Source: CAZIHO01 sp964538875 (GTDB lineage: Bacteria; Pseudomonadota; Gammaproteobacteria; Chromatiales; Chromatiaceae). Taken from it: DNA of 5,260 nucleotides. The translations under genes were made by a program, and so were the position numbers. The notes below the pieces were generated by a model. The model saw nothing but the letters and a program-made list of their open reading frames with translations. It was not told the DNA's origin and made no database searches. Below are positions 5,052-5,260 of this stretch, one piece after another (position 1 is the first letter of the stretch; the number at the start of each line of letters is the position of its first letter). The DNA is taken from NCBI GenBank assembly GCA_964538875.1, contig CAZIHO010000165.1, forward strand, positions 1-5,260, given 5' to 3'.

Positions 5052-5260
5052 TCAGGCCCGGCTTCCGGCGCCTGTTTGGAAGTTGACGGCCGCGACCCGC
5101 TGGCCACCCTGGATACAGGGCACCGCGAGATTCCACAACTGGCCGTTGCGAGCCCGGATGGGCTCCGGCGAATAGGACGCCAGGAAGGCGCGCCGGGGCT
5201 GGCTGGTGACATTGGCGCCGCTGCGGTGCAATAGGGTGCTGGACATGACCAGGATACTGC
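5052..5260 (-). CDS. Phytanoyl-CoA dioxygenase (PhyH)-like family protein, C-terminal part, cut by window edge
   Basis: Only the last 68 or so codons are inside the window; the frame stays open through the right edge, so the first visible Met (5244-5246) is probably internal. PhyH-family enzymes are Fe(II)/2-oxoglutarate-dependent oxygenases that hydroxylate, and sometimes halogenate, small molecules. The visible part has the layout of the end of such a fold: VMSSTLLHRSGANVTSQP, where the His would be the distal iron ligand, followed by RRAFLASYSPEPI, where an Arg would bind 2-oxoglutarate. A short tail with NLAVPCIQGGQRV follows and the frame ends in TGA. The HxD motif expected earlier in the protein is outside the window. 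The gene converges on the GNAT-ending operon, and a GC-rich palindrome lies just past its stop. The family call rests on a short segment, so it is moderate; the substrate cannot be guessed. Confidence 0.65.
   Translation of the reverse strand, partial: SILVMSSTLLHRSGANVTSQPRRAFLASYSPEPIRARNGQLWNLAVPCIQGGQRVAAVNFQTGAGSRA

Overview
The window comes from a GC-rich bacterial chromosome. Dense coding, overlapping start/stop codons and a sigma70-like TAGAAT box suggest a proteobacterium, probably a gammaproteobacterium. This is an inference from style and family content; no rRNA or marker gene fixes the taxon. No CRISPR array, tRNA or intact mobile element was seen.

Layout from left to right. Positions 1-159 are noncoding and unusually rich in short perfect inverted repeats, including several copies of the heptamer TTTCAAG/CTTGAAA. 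Positions 160-416 hold nothing recognisable. Positions 417-1541 (minus strand) encode a 6-phosphofructokinase of the PKTIDND type with an unusual GGGGT loop, so its phosphoryl donor (ATP or PPi) is uncertain. A divergent intergenic region (1542-1849) carries a plausible promoter firing rightward and a small tandem repeat. Then comes a tightly packed plus-strand operon of three genes: a 465-residue conserved protein of unknown function (1850-3247), an exported CE4/NodB-like polysaccharide deacetylase (3240-4229, 8-bp overlap with the gene before) and a GNAT N-acetyltransferase (4226-4732, ATGA overlap). An imperfect inverted repeat starts at the base after the last stop codon. A converging, edge-truncated gene on the minus strand (5052 to beyond 5260) looks like the C-terminus of a phytanoyl-CoA dioxygenase (PhyH)-family Fe(II)/2-oxoglutarate oxygenase. 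The 320 bp between these convergent genes hold two hairpins and no convincing gene.

How the genes may work together. The two overlaps imply that the unknown protein, the deacetylase and the acetyltransferase are co-transcribed and probably translationally coupled. The deacetylase should act outside the cytoplasm, whereas the GNAT and the unknown protein have no export signal, so they probably do not act in the same compartment. The phosphofructokinase is transcribed away from this operon and belongs to central carbon metabolism. The points most worth following up are the unknown protein and its operon, the altered donor-site loop of the phosphofructokinase, the missing second Asp in the deacetylase metal motif, and the hairpin cluster at the left end.
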